A stretch of DNA of 64,000 nt. Origin: Methanobrevibacter sp. GTDB lineage: Archaea; Methanobacteriota; Methanobacteria; Methanobacteriales; Methanobacteriaceae. The notes beneath the pieces are model-generated. The model did not search any database. It was given only the letters and a program-made list of their open reading frames with translations, and was not told where the DNA came from. Each line of letters opens with the position of its first letter. Within the stretch, counting starts at the first letter, position 1. Below, piece after piece: positions 38,885 through 47,721 of the stretch. The position numbers and the translations under genes were made by a program. Where the stretch lies: positions 42,172 to 106,171 of the forward strand of contig JAFRFD010000086.1 in the NCBI GenBank assembly GCA_017434525.1. The letters are read 5' to 3'.

Positions 38885-39901
38885 ATGGCTAAATTAATAG
38901 ATAAAAGTATTAATTTTTTTAAAAAGGAAATAATATTTTCTATATCATTAATATTAGCTATTATTTCATGTTTTTTTGTCCAACCGAGTATTAATTATTT
39001 AAATTATATTAATTGGGATACAATCATATTGCTTTTAGTAATCATGATTATTGTAGAAATCTTAAAAAATCTCACAATTTTTGAAATCTTGGTTCGTAAG
39101 TTATTAACTAAAACATGGGATGTTAGGGGACTTGTTTTTGTTTTAGTTTTCACATGTTTTTTTAGTTCCATTTTCATCACCAATGATGTTTCACTAATTA
39201 TTTTTGTGCCGTTTTCTATTTTGGCTTTGAAAAAGGTTGACAGAATAGATTTAACAATATTAACTGTGTCCTTGCAAACCATTGCAGCTAATGTTGGATG
39301 TATGGTTCTTCCTATTGGAGCGCCACATAATATTGTAATGTATACTGTATCTAAAATTCCATTCGAGTCATTTTTCTTGTTGCTTTTGCCGTATGTAATT
39401 GTATCAATAGTGTTTCTAATAATCTGCTTGTTTTTCATTTCAAATGATGAAATTACATTGCCTAAAATGAGTAAAATTGATTTTGATAGAAAGAATTTTT
39501 TTAAAAGGGTTTTTCTAGGTGTGGATTATTATCTGCTTTTAACTTTTATTGCGCTATTTATTTTGATTGGTAATTTGGAGAATATTGCATTTTTCAATTT
39601 ATTATTTAAAAAATGGATTGCTGGTAATGAGGTTTTATGGGGGATAGTTGCATCTCAGGTGATTTCTAATGTTCCCTCTGCAATGTTGCTTAGTGGATTC
39701 AGTACGAATTACGAGGCCATTATCGTGGGGATTAATATTGGAGGACTTGGTACTCTCATTGCATCCATGGCGAATCTTATTTCTTATAAGATTATTGTTC
39801 GAGAATATGATGAATTTAAAATCAAGTATTTGGGCGTATTTACAGTTTTAAATGTTGTTTTATTGATTATTTTGGTAGGCATTTATATTAGTATTAATTA
39901 A
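38885..39901 (+). CDS. SLC13/ArsB-like anion permease
   Basis: The 338-residue membrane protein has about ten hydrophobic segments with the ion-transporter superfamily pattern: two halves each with a helix-break motif, TCFFSSIFITNDVSLIIFVP near residue 92-111 and VIASQVISNVPSAMLLSG-like near 260, followed by NIGGLGTLIASMANLISYK near 288. Those NDV and NVPS loops are the substrate and sodium or proton sites in SLC13/CitM/ArsB relatives. It is shorter than most such permeases (400 or more), lacking about two helices. The substrate cannot be told. It closes the three-gene run started by the SAP protein. Confidence 0.82.
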   Translation: MAKLIDKSINFFKKEIIFSISLILAIISCFFVQPSINYLNYINWDTIILLLVIMIIVEILKNLTIFEILVRKLLTKTWDVRGLVFVLVFTCFFSSIFITNDVSLIIFVPFSILALKKVDRIDLTILTVSLQTIAANVGCMVLPIGAPHNIVMYTVSKIPFESFFLLLLPYVIVSIVFLIICLFFISNDEITLPKMSKIDFDRKNFFKRVFLGVDYYLLLTFIALFILIGNLENIAFFNLLFKKWIAGNEVLWGIVASQVISNVPSAMLLSGFSTNYEAIIVGINIGGLGTLIASMANLISYKIIVREYDEFKIKYLGVFTVLNVVLLIILVGIYISIN

Positions 39902-39929
39902 GGTTTGTCAGGTCACAAATAGAAAAATA

Positions 39930-39945
39930 GATGATATTCATCATC
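39930..39945. repeat. Short hairpin downstream of the permease gene
   Basis: GATGAT at 39930-39935 pairs with ATCATC at 39940-39945 around a four-base loop. A TTGTC upstream and a GACAA just downstream could close an outer stem. It lies between the 3' ends of convergent genes and may be part of a 3' end signal. Weak evidence. Confidence 0.3.
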
Positions 39946-40003
39946 CGACAAGTCCCAATATTTTTAAACATTGGTTTTAGATGATGGTTGAAAAGTGAAT
40001 GGA

Positions 40004-40402
40004 TTATTCGTCCCATAAATCAGCGACTTTTTTTGCAATAAACACACAGCAGTCAACACACGGGGATTTGTCTTCACCGTTGTTTGTTATGGTACCGCAG
40101 CAGACGCTTCCATATTCATCCTTAAAGGTGTTGAAAATTTCTTTAGCATTTGATTTAATCTTATCAATGTCTTCTAAAACGATACCGTTTGCCATTAAAG
40201 CACCTGTTACGGCGCCGCAGGTTCCTTCATCAAATGTTCCACCAATTCCTCCTGCGAATCCGCAGGCTAATTTTGTCATCTCTTCAGAGGTAATGTCTGC
40301 ACCTGCAGTTTCACAAAGGCCCATCAAAGTTGACTCGGAACAACTTTTTGATTTTCTGTATTCCCTGATTTTTTCCTCTAGAATTTTTTCATCAAGCTTC
40401 AT
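40004..40402 (-). CDS. C-GCAxxG-C-C family putative redox protein
   Basis: The 132-residue protein has the spaced cysteines of this family: a first Cys in KSCSESTL near residue 20, CGFAGGIGG near 46, CGAVTGAL near 61 (the GCAxxG-like core), a CC pair near 100, and a C-x-x-C-C near 115. Members are thought to bind a metal or cluster and take part in redox reactions, and are frequent in anaerobes; no exact function is established. It has no membrane segment. It is divergent from cfbD, with about 77 bases between them. Confidence 0.85.
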   Translation of the reverse strand: MKLDEKILEEKIREYRKSKSCSESTLMGLCETAGADITSEEMTKLACGFAGGIGGTFDEGTCGAVTGALMANGIVLEDIDKIKSNAKEIFNTFKDEYGSVCCGTITNNGEDKSPCVDCCVFIAKKVADLWDE

Positions 40403-40479
40403 AATGCAATCTCCAGAATTTGTTTAATTAATTATATTAATTAAGAATTTTAAATAATTACTTATTAAAAATTTGTGAG

Positions 40480-41565
40480 TTGATAAAAATTATACATCCA
40501 AGACCAAGTCCGATTGCCGCTACTCTTTACACATTAAGGGATATGAATGTTGATGTTATTGTTATGCATGGGCCAACCGGTTGTTGTTTTAGAACAGCCA
40601 GGCTTTTAGAAAGTGACGGGGTTCGTGTTGTGACTACAGGAATGTCTGAAAACGATTTTATATTGGGTGCCGGTGAAAAGTTAGTTGATACATTAATTGA
40701 GGCTTATGATTTGTTTCATCCAAAATTGATGGGTATTGCAGGCACTTGTGCAAGTATGATTATTGGTGAAGATTTAAAAGATGCAATTGAAACTGCAAAT
40801 CTGCCATGCACAGTAATTCCAGTTGAATCTCATGGAGGATCAGGTGAAGGGGACAATACTGTCGGTGCAATAATGGTTTTAGATGCAGCTGTTGAATGTG
40901 GTGTAATACCTCGTGAGGAAGCGGACAGGCAAATTGACATGCTTGAGATGGCAACTGAAGTTGAAAAAACTCGTGGAATGGCACAAGGCAAATATATCAA
41001 ACCGAATTTCGGAGATTCAAAAGAGAATGTAGCAAAAACAGTCGTAAATGCATTAAAAGATAACAAAAAGGTTGCTTTTGTATTGAATGTTAAAAAAGAG
41101 ACATCATATCTATTTGCAGATATTGTTAATTTTGACTACAATGAAATTAATCCGGATAACAAGCCTATTTTTGTAGCCAATTTGGATGAAAACATAGGTT
41201 TGCCTAGAATTAGACAGCACGCGGTAAACATTAAAAGCCAACTAGACATTGAACCGGATTTTATTACAGGAGGTCTTGATGAATATCCAATAACTGCCAA
41301 TAATGCTGCAGAATATCTGAAAGATAAGGATTTGGATTTAATTGTCGTATTTGGTGTTCCTCATGCATTTCCGATTGAAGATTTTGATGTTGAATCAGTT
41401 GCAGTAACTGATGGGCCTCGTTTGGTTGAACCACTTAAGGACTTGGGTTATACTCATGTTGTTGCAGAACTTGATGCGCATTCAAAAACTTTAGGTACTG
41501 ATGAAATAGTATTTTCCGATTTTGGAGGAATGATTAGAGCAGCTATTGGGTGGTTAGAGGAATGA
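40480..41565 (+). CDS. cfbD: Ni-sirohydrochlorin a,c-diamide reductive cyclase, catalytic subunit CfbD
   Basis: The 361-residue protein is the NifD-like component of the enzyme that, with the NifH-like CfbC, reduces and cyclises Ni-sirohydrochlorin a,c-diamide on the way to coenzyme F430, the nickel cofactor of methyl-coenzyme M reductase. Signature stretches are [17 protein letters not shown] at the start, [27 protein letters not shown] near 30-56 and [15 protein letters not shown] near 87, whose cysteines should hold the iron-sulfur cluster. The start is a TTG at 40480, with GTGAG just upstream. Its stop overlaps the hisH start, so F430 and histidine genes are joined in one transcript. cfbC is not in the window. 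Confidence 0.93.
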   Translation: MIKIIHPRPSPIAATLYTLRDMNVDVIVMHGPTGCCFRTARLLESDGVRVVTTGMSENDFILGAGEKLVDTLIEAYDLFHPKLMGIAGTCASMIIGEDLKDAIETANLPCTVIPVESHGGSGEGDNTVGAIMVLDAAVECGVIPREEADRQIDMLEMATEVEKTRGMAQGKYIKPNFGDSKENVAKTVVNALKDNKKVAFVLNVKKETSYLFADIVNFDYNEINPDNKPIFVANLDENIGLPRIRQHAVNIKSQLDIEPDFITGGLDEYPITANNAAEYLKDKDLDLIVVFGVPHAFPIEDFDVESVAVTDGPRLVEPLKDLGYTHVVAELDAHSKTLGTDEIVFSDFGGMIRAAIGWLEE

Positions 41566-42158
41566 TAACGATAATTGATTATAAAAGCGGAAATTTAAAA
41601 AGTATTTCCAATGGATTTAAAAAAATCGGATGTGACTATCAAATCACTGATGATAAGGAAATCATAGCCAACAGTGATTATTTGGTATTGCCGGGTGTCG
41701 GAGCATTTGGAAGCGCGATGGAAAATCTGGAACCATTTAAGGATGTAATTTATGAACATGTCTCAGATGATAAGCCTTTTTTAGGAATTTGTCTTGGACA
41801 ACAGGTATTGATGAGCTCTAGTGAGGAATCACCTGGAGCTAATGGTCTGGATTTATTTAAAGGCAATGTAGAATTGCTTCCGGAAGGGGTTAAAATACCT
41901 CATATGGGCTGGAACAAACTGAACGTTTGCAATGATTCACCTATTTTGGAAGGCATTGACGGTGAATTTTTCTATTTTGTTCATTCTTATCATGTAGTTC
42001 CCGACGATGAGAATATCATCGCAGGGGTCTGTGAATATGGGGGAGAGGTTGTAGCCTCCCTAAATCAAAATAATTTGTTTTCTACACAGTTTCACCCGGA
42101 AAAAAGTGGTGTGGCTGGACTTAAGATTTTAAAAAACTTCACTAATTTGGAGATTTAA
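41562..42158 (+). CDS. hisH: Imidazole glycerol phosphate synthase, glutaminase subunit
   Basis: The 198-residue class I glutamine amidotransferase hands ammonia to HisF to form imidazole glycerol phosphate and AICAR in histidine synthesis. The catalytic cysteine is in [15 protein letters not shown] near residue 78, with the histidine and glutamate in FHPEKSG near 179-185; MGWNKLN and VHSYHV near 118 and 141 are also typical. The ATG at 41562 overlaps the cfbD stop (ATGA), with AGAGG just upstream. The PurM-like gene begins two bases after its stop. hisF is not in the window. Confidence 0.95.
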   Translation: MITIIDYKSGNLKSISNGFKKIGCDYQITDDKEIIANSDYLVLPGVGAFGSAMENLEPFKDVIYEHVSDDKPFLGICLGQQVLMSSSEESPGANGLDLFKGNVELLPEGVKIPHMGWNKLNVCNDSPILEGIDGEFFYFVHSYHVVPDDENIIAGVCEYGGEVVASLNQNNLFSTQFHPEKSGVAGLKILKNFTNLEI

Positions 42159-42160
42159 TT

Positions 42161-43525
42161 ATGGATATTGAAGGTTTTGTAAGAGCAAGAATTGATGATT
42201 ATGATTATAATGATTTAGCAGACATTTTAGCTGTCAGAATCAGGGAATATAAAAAGATATCAGAAGAAAACTCTGTTGAAATGGCAAAAGCCGTGATAGA
42301 TGAAGTTTCAACAACTTTAAAATTACAAGAAAGTGATGATGAGTTTTTAAAAGAAATCGCTAGTGTTAATAAGGCCGATGTGCTCATGGGCGAAATGGGT
42401 GTCGGATCACGTGGTGCAGGAGACTTTTTCGTTCACAGAAAAATAGCAGAAATCGTATCCTCAACAAACACAGCTTCTTTAGTAAATCCATCTGAACAGG
42501 ACGATGGGGGAGTTGTAAAGGCCCCAGTCAAAAATGATGAGGTTTATATTACAACTGCCGTTGATGGAATTCATTCACGTTTAAGCGAATATCCATTTTT
42601 AGGCGGTTTTCATGTGACAAGAGCAACCCTTAGGGATGTTTGTGTAATGGGAGCGGATCCTGTTGCAATTTTAAGTGATGTTCACCTTGCAGATGACGGC
42701 GATGTTGCAAAGATATTTGACTTTACAGCGGGTGTTGCAGCAGTATCAGAGCTTGTAGATGTTCCAATCGTCGCTGGAAGTACCCTTCGTGTTGGAGGGG
42801 ACATGGTTTTAGGTGACAGATTTGTTTCAGCTGTCGGAAGTGTTGGTGTATCCGCTTATCCTCCAACTGCAAGAAAAGGCGCAACAGAAGGAGATGTAAT
42901 TTTATTAACAGAAGGTTCCGGCGGAGGAACTATTACAACAACAGCACTTTATAACGGTTTCTTTGATGTTGTGTGGGATACAATGAACGTCAACTTTGTT
43001 CAGGCATCACATGCATTGTTTGAAGCAGACCTTGTAAAGGACATTCATGCAATGACTGATGTAACAAATGGGGGCCTTAGAGGCGATGCTCATGAAATTT
43101 CCAACACTACAGGAGTGGGTCTTGAATTCTATGAAAAAGAAATCAGACAGATGGTTGCTCCAAATGTCTTGAACATGCTTGAAACATTAAATATTGACCC
43201 GTTAGGCGTTTCCACTGATTCATTAATGTTGATTGCGCCTCCTGAAATTGTTGGAGATATTAAAAAGGCGGTTTCCAAATATGATGTGGCAATATCTGAG
43301 ATTGGTGAAGTAAATAACTCAGGCGAACCAATTTTAATAAAAGAGGATTCCACAGAAGAGAAATTAGTTCCCCTATTTAGGGAAGCCGCATATACTAAAA
43401 TTAAAAAGTTAGTCGGCGAAACCACTCCCGAAGACTTTGAAGAAATGAAAGAAAAAGTTCAGAAAGCTTCAGATGCGGCAATAGCCAAAAAAGAAAAAGT
43501 GATAAAACACATTCGTGCAAATTAA
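42161..43525 (+). CDS. AIR-synthase-related (PurM/SelD/HypE superfamily) protein
   Basis: The 454-residue product has the PurM-type fold pattern: residues 75-210 give a first alpha-beta domain, with GVGSRGAGDFFVHRKIAEI near 80, TTAVDGIHSR near 127 and GADPVAILSDVHLADDG near 165 as the ATP-site segments. The second domain has LTEGSGGGTITTTAL near 250 and DVTNGGLRGDAHEISNTTGVG near 300. It is longer than PurM because of an N-terminal 70-residue helical addition and a C-terminal lysine-rich helix. Several methanogen-only proteins of this superfamily exist; its substrate is unknown. It shares a transcript with cfbD and hisH. Confidence 0.82.
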   Translation: MDIEGFVRARIDDYDYNDLADILAVRIREYKKISEENSVEMAKAVIDEVSTTLKLQESDDEFLKEIASVNKADVLMGEMGVGSRGAGDFFVHRKIAEIVSSTNTASLVNPSEQDDGGVVKAPVKNDEVYITTAVDGIHSRLSEYPFLGGFHVTRATLRDVCVMGADPVAILSDVHLADDGDVAKIFDFTAGVAAVSELVDVPIVAGSTLRVGGDMVLGDRFVSAVGSVGVSAYPPTARKGATEGDVILLTEGSGGGTITTTALYNGFFDVVWDTMNVNFVQASHALFEADLVKDIHAMTDVTNGGLRGDAHEISNTTGVGLEFYEKEIRQMVAPNVLNMLETLNIDPLGVSTDSLMLIAPPEIVGDIKKAVSKYDVAISEIGEVNNSGEPILIKEDSTEEKLVPLFREAAYTKIKKLVGETTPEDFEEMKEKVQKASDAAIAKKEKVIKHIRAN

Positions 43526-43534
43526 TTTTTGCAC
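43515..43534 (+). terminator. Hairpin and T-run ending the cfbD-hisH-AIR-synthase-like operon
   Basis: GTGCAAA at 43515-43521 pairs with TTTGCAC at 43528-43534, with the stop codon in the loop. A stretch of seven T residues follows near 43544. The position right at the operon end supports a transcription end signal. Confidence 0.55.
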
Positions 43535-43576
43535 ACTTTACTATTTTTTTAATATTATGAAATCCTATTTTCATTT

Positions 43577-44014
43577 ATGAAAGATGAAAAAGGAAGTTTT
43601 TATTTAATTGAAGCAATTTTGGCCATAACGGTTCTTTTAATAGCTATTTTAATTGTAAACACTGTAATTTCCATTCCTTCTCCAGATTATTCATATGAGG
43701 GTCATGATTTAAGATCGGCACAGGACTTTATGGAAATTTTATCCAAAAAGATTAATTTCACAGACCAAACATTTTTAGGCGAAATTTCAACAGTTTTAAA
43801 AGAAAATAAAAATTCAAAAAAAGCAATAGGGGATGTTTCAGATATTTGTCAGGATAAATTTGACAGTTTTAATCTTAAAAATTATAAATTTTGTGAGAAT
43901 AATAAGTTAAAAGGAAAGATTTTAGCATCTAAAGGGAATTATAATAATGCACAGGATGTATCAGTCGCAACAAGAACCTATGGTGATTATTCATATACAT
44001 TGTATGTATGGTAA
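43577..44014 (+). CDS. Pilin-like secreted or membrane-anchored small protein
   Basis: The 145-residue protein begins MKDEKGSFYLIEAILA and then a hydrophobic helix to about residue 32. The FYLIE stretch matches the FTLIE start of mature type IV pilins, with charged residues before it and a Gly-Ser pair where a prepilin peptidase could cut. The rest is soluble, with two cysteines near 95 and 107 (DICQDKF and FCENNK) that could form a disulfide, and a strand-rich end (TRTYGDYSYTLYVW). No other pilus gene is nearby. The likely role is as an archaeal pilin or pseudopilin; a plain single-pass protein remains possible. Confidence 0.68.
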   Translation: MKDEKGSFYLIEAILAITVLLIAILIVNTVISIPSPDYSYEGHDLRSAQDFMEILSKKINFTDQTFLGEISTVLKENKNSKKAIGDVSDICQDKFDSFNLKNYKFCENNKLKGKILASKGNYNNAQDVSVATRTYGDYSYTLYVW

Positions 44015-44064
44015 TAGTTTAAATACTATTAATAGCATATAGTAATATGTTATCTTATTTTGTT

Positions 44065-44138
44065 GCCCTGGTGGTGTAGTTTGGATAACACATGGGACTG
44101 CGGATCCCATTCCCCGGGTTCAAATCCCGGCCAGGGCA
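44065..44138 (+). tRNA. tRNA-Arg, anticodon GCG
   Basis: The 74-base sequence folds into a full cloverleaf. GCCCTGG at 44065-44071 pairs with CCAGGGC at 44131-44137, with A at 44138 as discriminator. The D stem is GTGT/ACAC, the anticodon stem TGGGA/TCCCA around CTGCGGA (anticodon GCG at 44100-44102), and the T stem CCGGG/CCCGG around TTCAAAT. CCA is not encoded. It reads CGC and CGU codons for arginine. There is no intron. truD begins only 21 bases after its end. Confidence 0.96.
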
Positions 44139-44159
44139 TTGCTATTTTCCGTGATTATT

Positions 44160-45416
44160 ATGTTAAATGCTAATACTTATGTTACATCTCAAAAGGGTAT
44201 TGGTGGAACAATTAGAAACCAATATGAAGATTTTTATGTTGAAGAAATTCCTGAAGTAATTCCTGAAGGCGAAGGGCCTAACGTTTATGTCTGGATTGAA
44301 AAATTAGGTAGAACCACTTTAGATGTTGTCTTGGATATTGCACGTGATTTGCATATCTCAAGAAAAAGAATGGGCTTTGCCGGAATGAAGGATAAAAAGG
44401 CAATTACTCGTCAATGGATTTGTATAGCTAACATGGACTCAGAAGACCAATTCAAGCAAGTTGAAAACTTGGATATCTATAAAACTGATTTTTTAAAAGT
44501 TGTAAGAGGTCGTAAAAAGCTTAGAATGGGTCAACTTAAAGGAAATAAATTCAAAATCCTCATTAAAGATTTGGATGACATTGAAGAAAGTGCAGAGATT
44601 GCTAATGAAGTCTTAAGTGAACTTGAAAAGACAGGTGTTCCTAATTACTTCGGATGGCAAAGGTTTGGAAAGCCAAGAACAATTACTCATCTGGTTGGAA
44701 AGGCTTTAGTTGAAAACAATCTAGAAAAGGCTGTCAGCACTTATATTGGAAATCCTCAAGATGATGAAGGAGAGGATAATAAACTTGCAAGACAGGCATA
44801 TGATGATGGAAATTTAGAAGAATCCTTAAGTTTAATGACCAAGAGCATGCGTTATGAAAAAATGATGATTAAGGAGTTAATCAGAGATTCTAAAAAAGGT
44901 GGATTGAGTGATAAATCATATATGAACGCGCTTCATGCACTTCCAAAACCATTACAGAGAATGTTTGTCCATGCTTATCAGTCTTATTTATTTAATGAAG
45001 CGGTCAGTAACAGGGTGGCCATGGGCATTGATAAATATGTTGAGGGAGACATAGTTATTGATACCGAAGAGCATATCGTTCGTGATAAAACCCCTGAAGA
45101 GTTTCAAGAATTAATTACAAACTTTGAAGCTAATCCGACTTGTCCCTTGTTTGGTACCAAGGTTCCATTTGCTGATGGTGAAGTCGGGGTTATGGAAGAG
45201 AATATTTTAAATAAATATGATATTACAAAACAAGATTTTGAAGTTCCCAAAATGCCCCGTTTGGGAAGTCATGGGCTCAGACGTCAAATGCGTTTTCAAG
45301 TCTGGGATTCCAAGGCAACTCCTACTGATGAAGGAATTTTATGTGAATTTTCAATTGATAAAGGTTCTTATGCAACCTCTGTTTTAAGAGAAATAATGAA
45401 AAAAGATATAGTTTAA
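44160..45416 (+). CDS. truD: tRNA pseudouridine(13) synthase TruD
   Basis: The 418-residue enzyme turns U13 of tRNAs into pseudouridine. The family's catalytic aspartate lies in FAGMKDKKAITRQ near residue 79; VPNYFGWQRFGKPR near 160 and QSYLFNEAVSNR near 275 are other conserved blocks, and RRQMRF near 378 belongs to the C-terminal part. It is the archaeal/eukaryotic Pus7-like length, with the extra middle TRUD domain. The ATG at 44160 is preceded by GTGATT at 44151-44156 within the 21-base spacer after the tRNA, so co-transcription with the tRNA is likely. Confidence 0.95.
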   Translation: MLNANTYVTSQKGIGGTIRNQYEDFYVEEIPEVIPEGEGPNVYVWIEKLGRTTLDVVLDIARDLHISRKRMGFAGMKDKKAITRQWICIANMDSEDQFKQVENLDIYKTDFLKVVRGRKKLRMGQLKGNKFKILIKDLDDIEESAEIANEVLSELEKTGVPNYFGWQRFGKPRTITHLVGKALVENNLEKAVSTYIGNPQDDEGEDNKLARQAYDDGNLEESLSLMTKSMRYEKMMIKELIRDSKKGGLSDKSYMNALHALPKPLQRMFVHAYQSYLFNEAVSNRVAMGIDKYVEGDIVIDTEEHIVRDKTPEEFQELITNFEANPTCPLFGTKVPFADGEVGVMEENILNKYDITKQDFEVPKMPRLGSHGLRRQMRFQVWDSKATPTDEGILCEFSIDKGSYATSVLREIMKKDIV

Positions 45417-45445
45417 ATTAGCAATAAGTAATACATGGTGTTAAT

Positions 45446-46084
45446 ATGGTGATTTGTCCTGATTGTGGAAAGGAAGTAACTGATGCAAAATTCTGTTCAA
45501 ATTGTGGAGCGACTTTAAATCCTCCTGTTGAAGAGGCAGTTGTAACTGTTGAAGATAATGTTCCTGTTGAACAGGTTAATGGTGATGTTATTGATGTTGA
45601 AGTAAAAGAAACTATTGATGAAACTGAGCCTAATAGTGATAAGAATTCTAAATTCTGTCCTAACTGTGGAAGGGAAGTTGCAGTTGAAACAGCTTTCTGT
45701 CCTCAATGTGGTTATAAGTTTGGTGAAGATAAAGCAGAACCTCAGACTAAATTCTGCCAATCCTGTGGTGAAAAAATAAACATTAATGCTGAAGTCTGCC
45801 CTCATTGCGGTGTTAGAGTATCCAATATCCAAATAAGTGAAGAGAAAAATGTTTTATTGTCTGCAATTTTAAGCTTTTTATTCCCAGGTTTAGGCCATTT
45901 ATACCTTGGTTTAAACAGGAAAGGAGTTTCATACATTATTGCTTATATAGTATCTGCTATACTTATATTCATACTCATAGGATTTGTTTTAATGATTATA
46001 GTTTGGATTTGGGCTTTAATCGATTCAATTAAGTCCACTGAAGCTATAAATAGAGGGGAATTTGTTGAAGATAAATTATTCTAA
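45446..46084 (+). CDS. Membrane protein with three N-terminal zinc ribbons
   Basis: The 212-residue protein has three zinc-ribbon units: CPDCGKEVTDAKFCSNCG at residues 4-21, CPNCGREVAVETAFCPQCG near 71-89, and CQSCGEKININAEVCPHCG near 102-120, with an acidic linker of about 50 residues after the first. The rest is a membrane block with a helix pair (FLFPGLGHLYLGLNRKGVSY then a long hydrophobic stretch to about 195) that resembles TM2/DUF5683-type domains. The ribbons are probably cytoplasmic. The function is unknown; related proteins often serve as scaffolds or regulators. Starts at ATG 45446 after GGTGTTAAT. Confidence 0.82.
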   Translation: MVICPDCGKEVTDAKFCSNCGATLNPPVEEAVVTVEDNVPVEQVNGDVIDVEVKETIDETEPNSDKNSKFCPNCGREVAVETAFCPQCGYKFGEDKAEPQTKFCQSCGEKININAEVCPHCGVRVSNIQISEEKNVLLSAILSFLFPGLGHLYLGLNRKGVSYIIAYIVSAILIFILIGFVLMIIVWIWALIDSIKSTEAINRGEFVEDKLF

Positions 46085-46109
46085 TTCTTCTTTGATTTAA
46101 GTGATTGTC

Positions 46110-46499
46110 ATGATTGAATGTAGAAGTATTGCAAAGGGAAAAGGAAAAGGAGAATTAATAGTTTCAAGAGAGCCTATTAGTTTTTTAGGTGGTGTTAATC
46201 CTGAAAATGGAGAAATCATTGATCCTAATCATGAACTGAAGGGCCAAATTATCAAAGATAAGGTATTGTTTATTCCGGGAGGAAAAGGATCCACTGTTGG
46301 TTCTTATGTAATTTTCCAAATGATGAAAAACAATACCGCTCCTAAAGCCATAATCTGTTTAAATGCAGAACCAATCATTGCTACCGGAGCCATAATGTCT
46401 GATATTCCAATGGTGGACTCTCCGAGTGAGACTAAAGATTTAACAACTGGAACTTTGGTTGAAGTTGATGGGGACAATGGAACAATTGAATTAATCTAG
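46110..46499 (+). CDS. Aconitase X swivel-domain (small) subunit, probable phosphomevalonate dehydratase
   Basis: The 129-residue protein is the DUF126/AcnX-swivel subunit. Typical stretches are [36 protein letters not shown] at the start, [24 protein letters not shown] near 53-70, and [13 protein letters not shown] near 97. It should pair with the large subunit encoded at 6020-7207 to dehydrate mevalonate 5-phosphate. GTGAT upstream favours ATG 46110 over the GTG at 46101. It is followed seven bases later by an amidohydrolase gene. Confidence 0.9.
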   Translation: MIECRSIAKGKGKGELIVSREPISFLGGVNPENGEIIDPNHELKGQIIKDKVLFIPGGKGSTVGSYVIFQMMKNNTAPKAIICLNAEPIIATGAIMSDIPMVDSPSETKDLTTGTLVEVDGDNGTIELI

Positions 46500-46506
46500 G
46501 GATAGT

Positions 46507-47721
46507 ATGCAAACTCTAATTGAAAATGTAAATGTAATTAACCCATTTGAAGAAATCAAAACCCATCAAAAAGTGTTGATTGAAAATAATCTAATCAAGG
46601 AAATCTCTTCATCAATCAACGCTAGGGACAATGTTAGGGTTATTGATGGTGAGGATAATTACTTGCTTTCAGGATTTATTGACTGTCATACTCATATTTT
46701 TGCAAAGGGTTTCCACAAAGAGGAAAATATGGCAAACCCATTGGGAATTCATTTTTACAATGCCGTACCCCACTCAAAACAAACAATAAATGCTGGCGTT
46801 ACATCAATTAGAGATTGTGGATCTGCTGATTTAAGCTTTAAATTAGCCCAACAGAGAAAATTGTTCATCGCTCCTAAAGTTTATTTGTCAATCACTCCGT
46901 TGGTCATGACTGGTGGGCATTTTGACTTATTATTGCCTTCTGGCTTTGATATGGAGATAATGTATCCTGGTTTTCCAAAAGGAAGATGTGACGGTATTGA
47001 AGAAGTTCTGAAAAAGACCCGTGAGGTCAAAAGGGCGGGAGCCGATTTTATAAAGGTAATGTGCAGTGGAGGGGTGTTGACAACAAACACTTCACCTGAA
47101 TTTGCTCAGTTCAATAAAAAGGAACTAAAAACAATAGTATGTGAAGCCTGTGCAAATGATATGAAGGTTTCAGCTCATTGTCACAGTTTGAAAGGAATGA
47201 ACAACTGTATTGATGCAGGATTTTCATCAATTGAACATGGAACATTCATAGATAAAAAAACTGCCTGTAAAATGGTCAAAAAGAATGTCAGTCTTGTCCC
47301 GACATTATTGGTTCATCAATTCTTATATAACTCCGGATTTCCGGCATGGGATAACTATGCAGCTGAAAAAACAGCTAAATTAAAAGAAATAGTTAAGGTT
47401 CACAAAGAAAATATTGCTGTAGCATATGAGCAAGGAGTTAATATTTTAATGGGAACAGACAGTGGGGTCATTCCTCATGGACATAATTTGGAAGAGTTGG
47501 TTCACTTGACCGATATTGGGATGAGTGAAAATGAAGCGATAGCTAGTGGAACCATTAAAGCTGCAGAATTTTTAGGCCAAGATAATTTAGGTTTGGTAAA
47601 GGAAAACTATATCGCAGATTTAATTTTGGTCAATTCAAATCCTTTAGAGGATGTTTCTATTTTAAGTGATAATGACAATATTTTAAAGGTTTTCCAAGAT
47701 GGTATTGAAGTTAAAAATTAA
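46507..47721 (+). CDS. Amidohydrolase family protein
   Basis: The 404-residue enzyme has the metal-dependent amidohydrolase layout: a short N-terminal strand domain, then FIDCHTHIFAKG near residue 58 with two metal-binding histidines, a lysine-rich FIKVMCSGGV near 180, SAHCHSLKG near 222, SIEHGTFID near 243 and MGTDSGVIPHGHN near 317 with the catalytic aspartate. The C-terminal beta part closes it (ADLILVNSNPLEDVS). The branch is that of imidazolonepropionase-like and Xaa-Pro dipeptidase-like proteins; substrate unknown. Its end overlaps the ferredoxin-nitroreductase gene by 23 bases. Confidence 0.86.
   Translation: MQTLIENVNVINPFEEIKTHQKVLIENNLIKEISSSINARDNVRVIDGEDNYLLSGFIDCHTHIFAKGFHKEENMANPLGIHFYNAVPHSKQTINAGVTSIRDCGSADLSFKLAQQRKLFIAPKVYLSITPLVMTGGHFDLLLPSGFDMEIMYPGFPKGRCDGIEEVLKKTREVKRAGADFIKVMCSGGVLTTNTSPEFAQFNKKELKTIVCEACANDMKVSAHCHSLKGMNNCIDAGFSSIEHGTFIDKKTACKMVKKNVSLVPTLLVHQFLYNSGFPAWDNYAAEKTAKLKEIVKVHKENIAVAYEQGVNILMGTDSGVIPHGHNLEELVHLTDIGMSENEAIASGTIKAAEFLGQDNLGLVKENYIADLILVNSNPLEDVSILSDNDNILKVFQDGIEVKN

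Noticed and set aside
39004..39438. Minus-strand open frame of 144 codons opposite the permease
   Set aside because: Lysine- and isoleucine-rich shadow of a membrane-protein gene; the plus frame has the transporter motifs.
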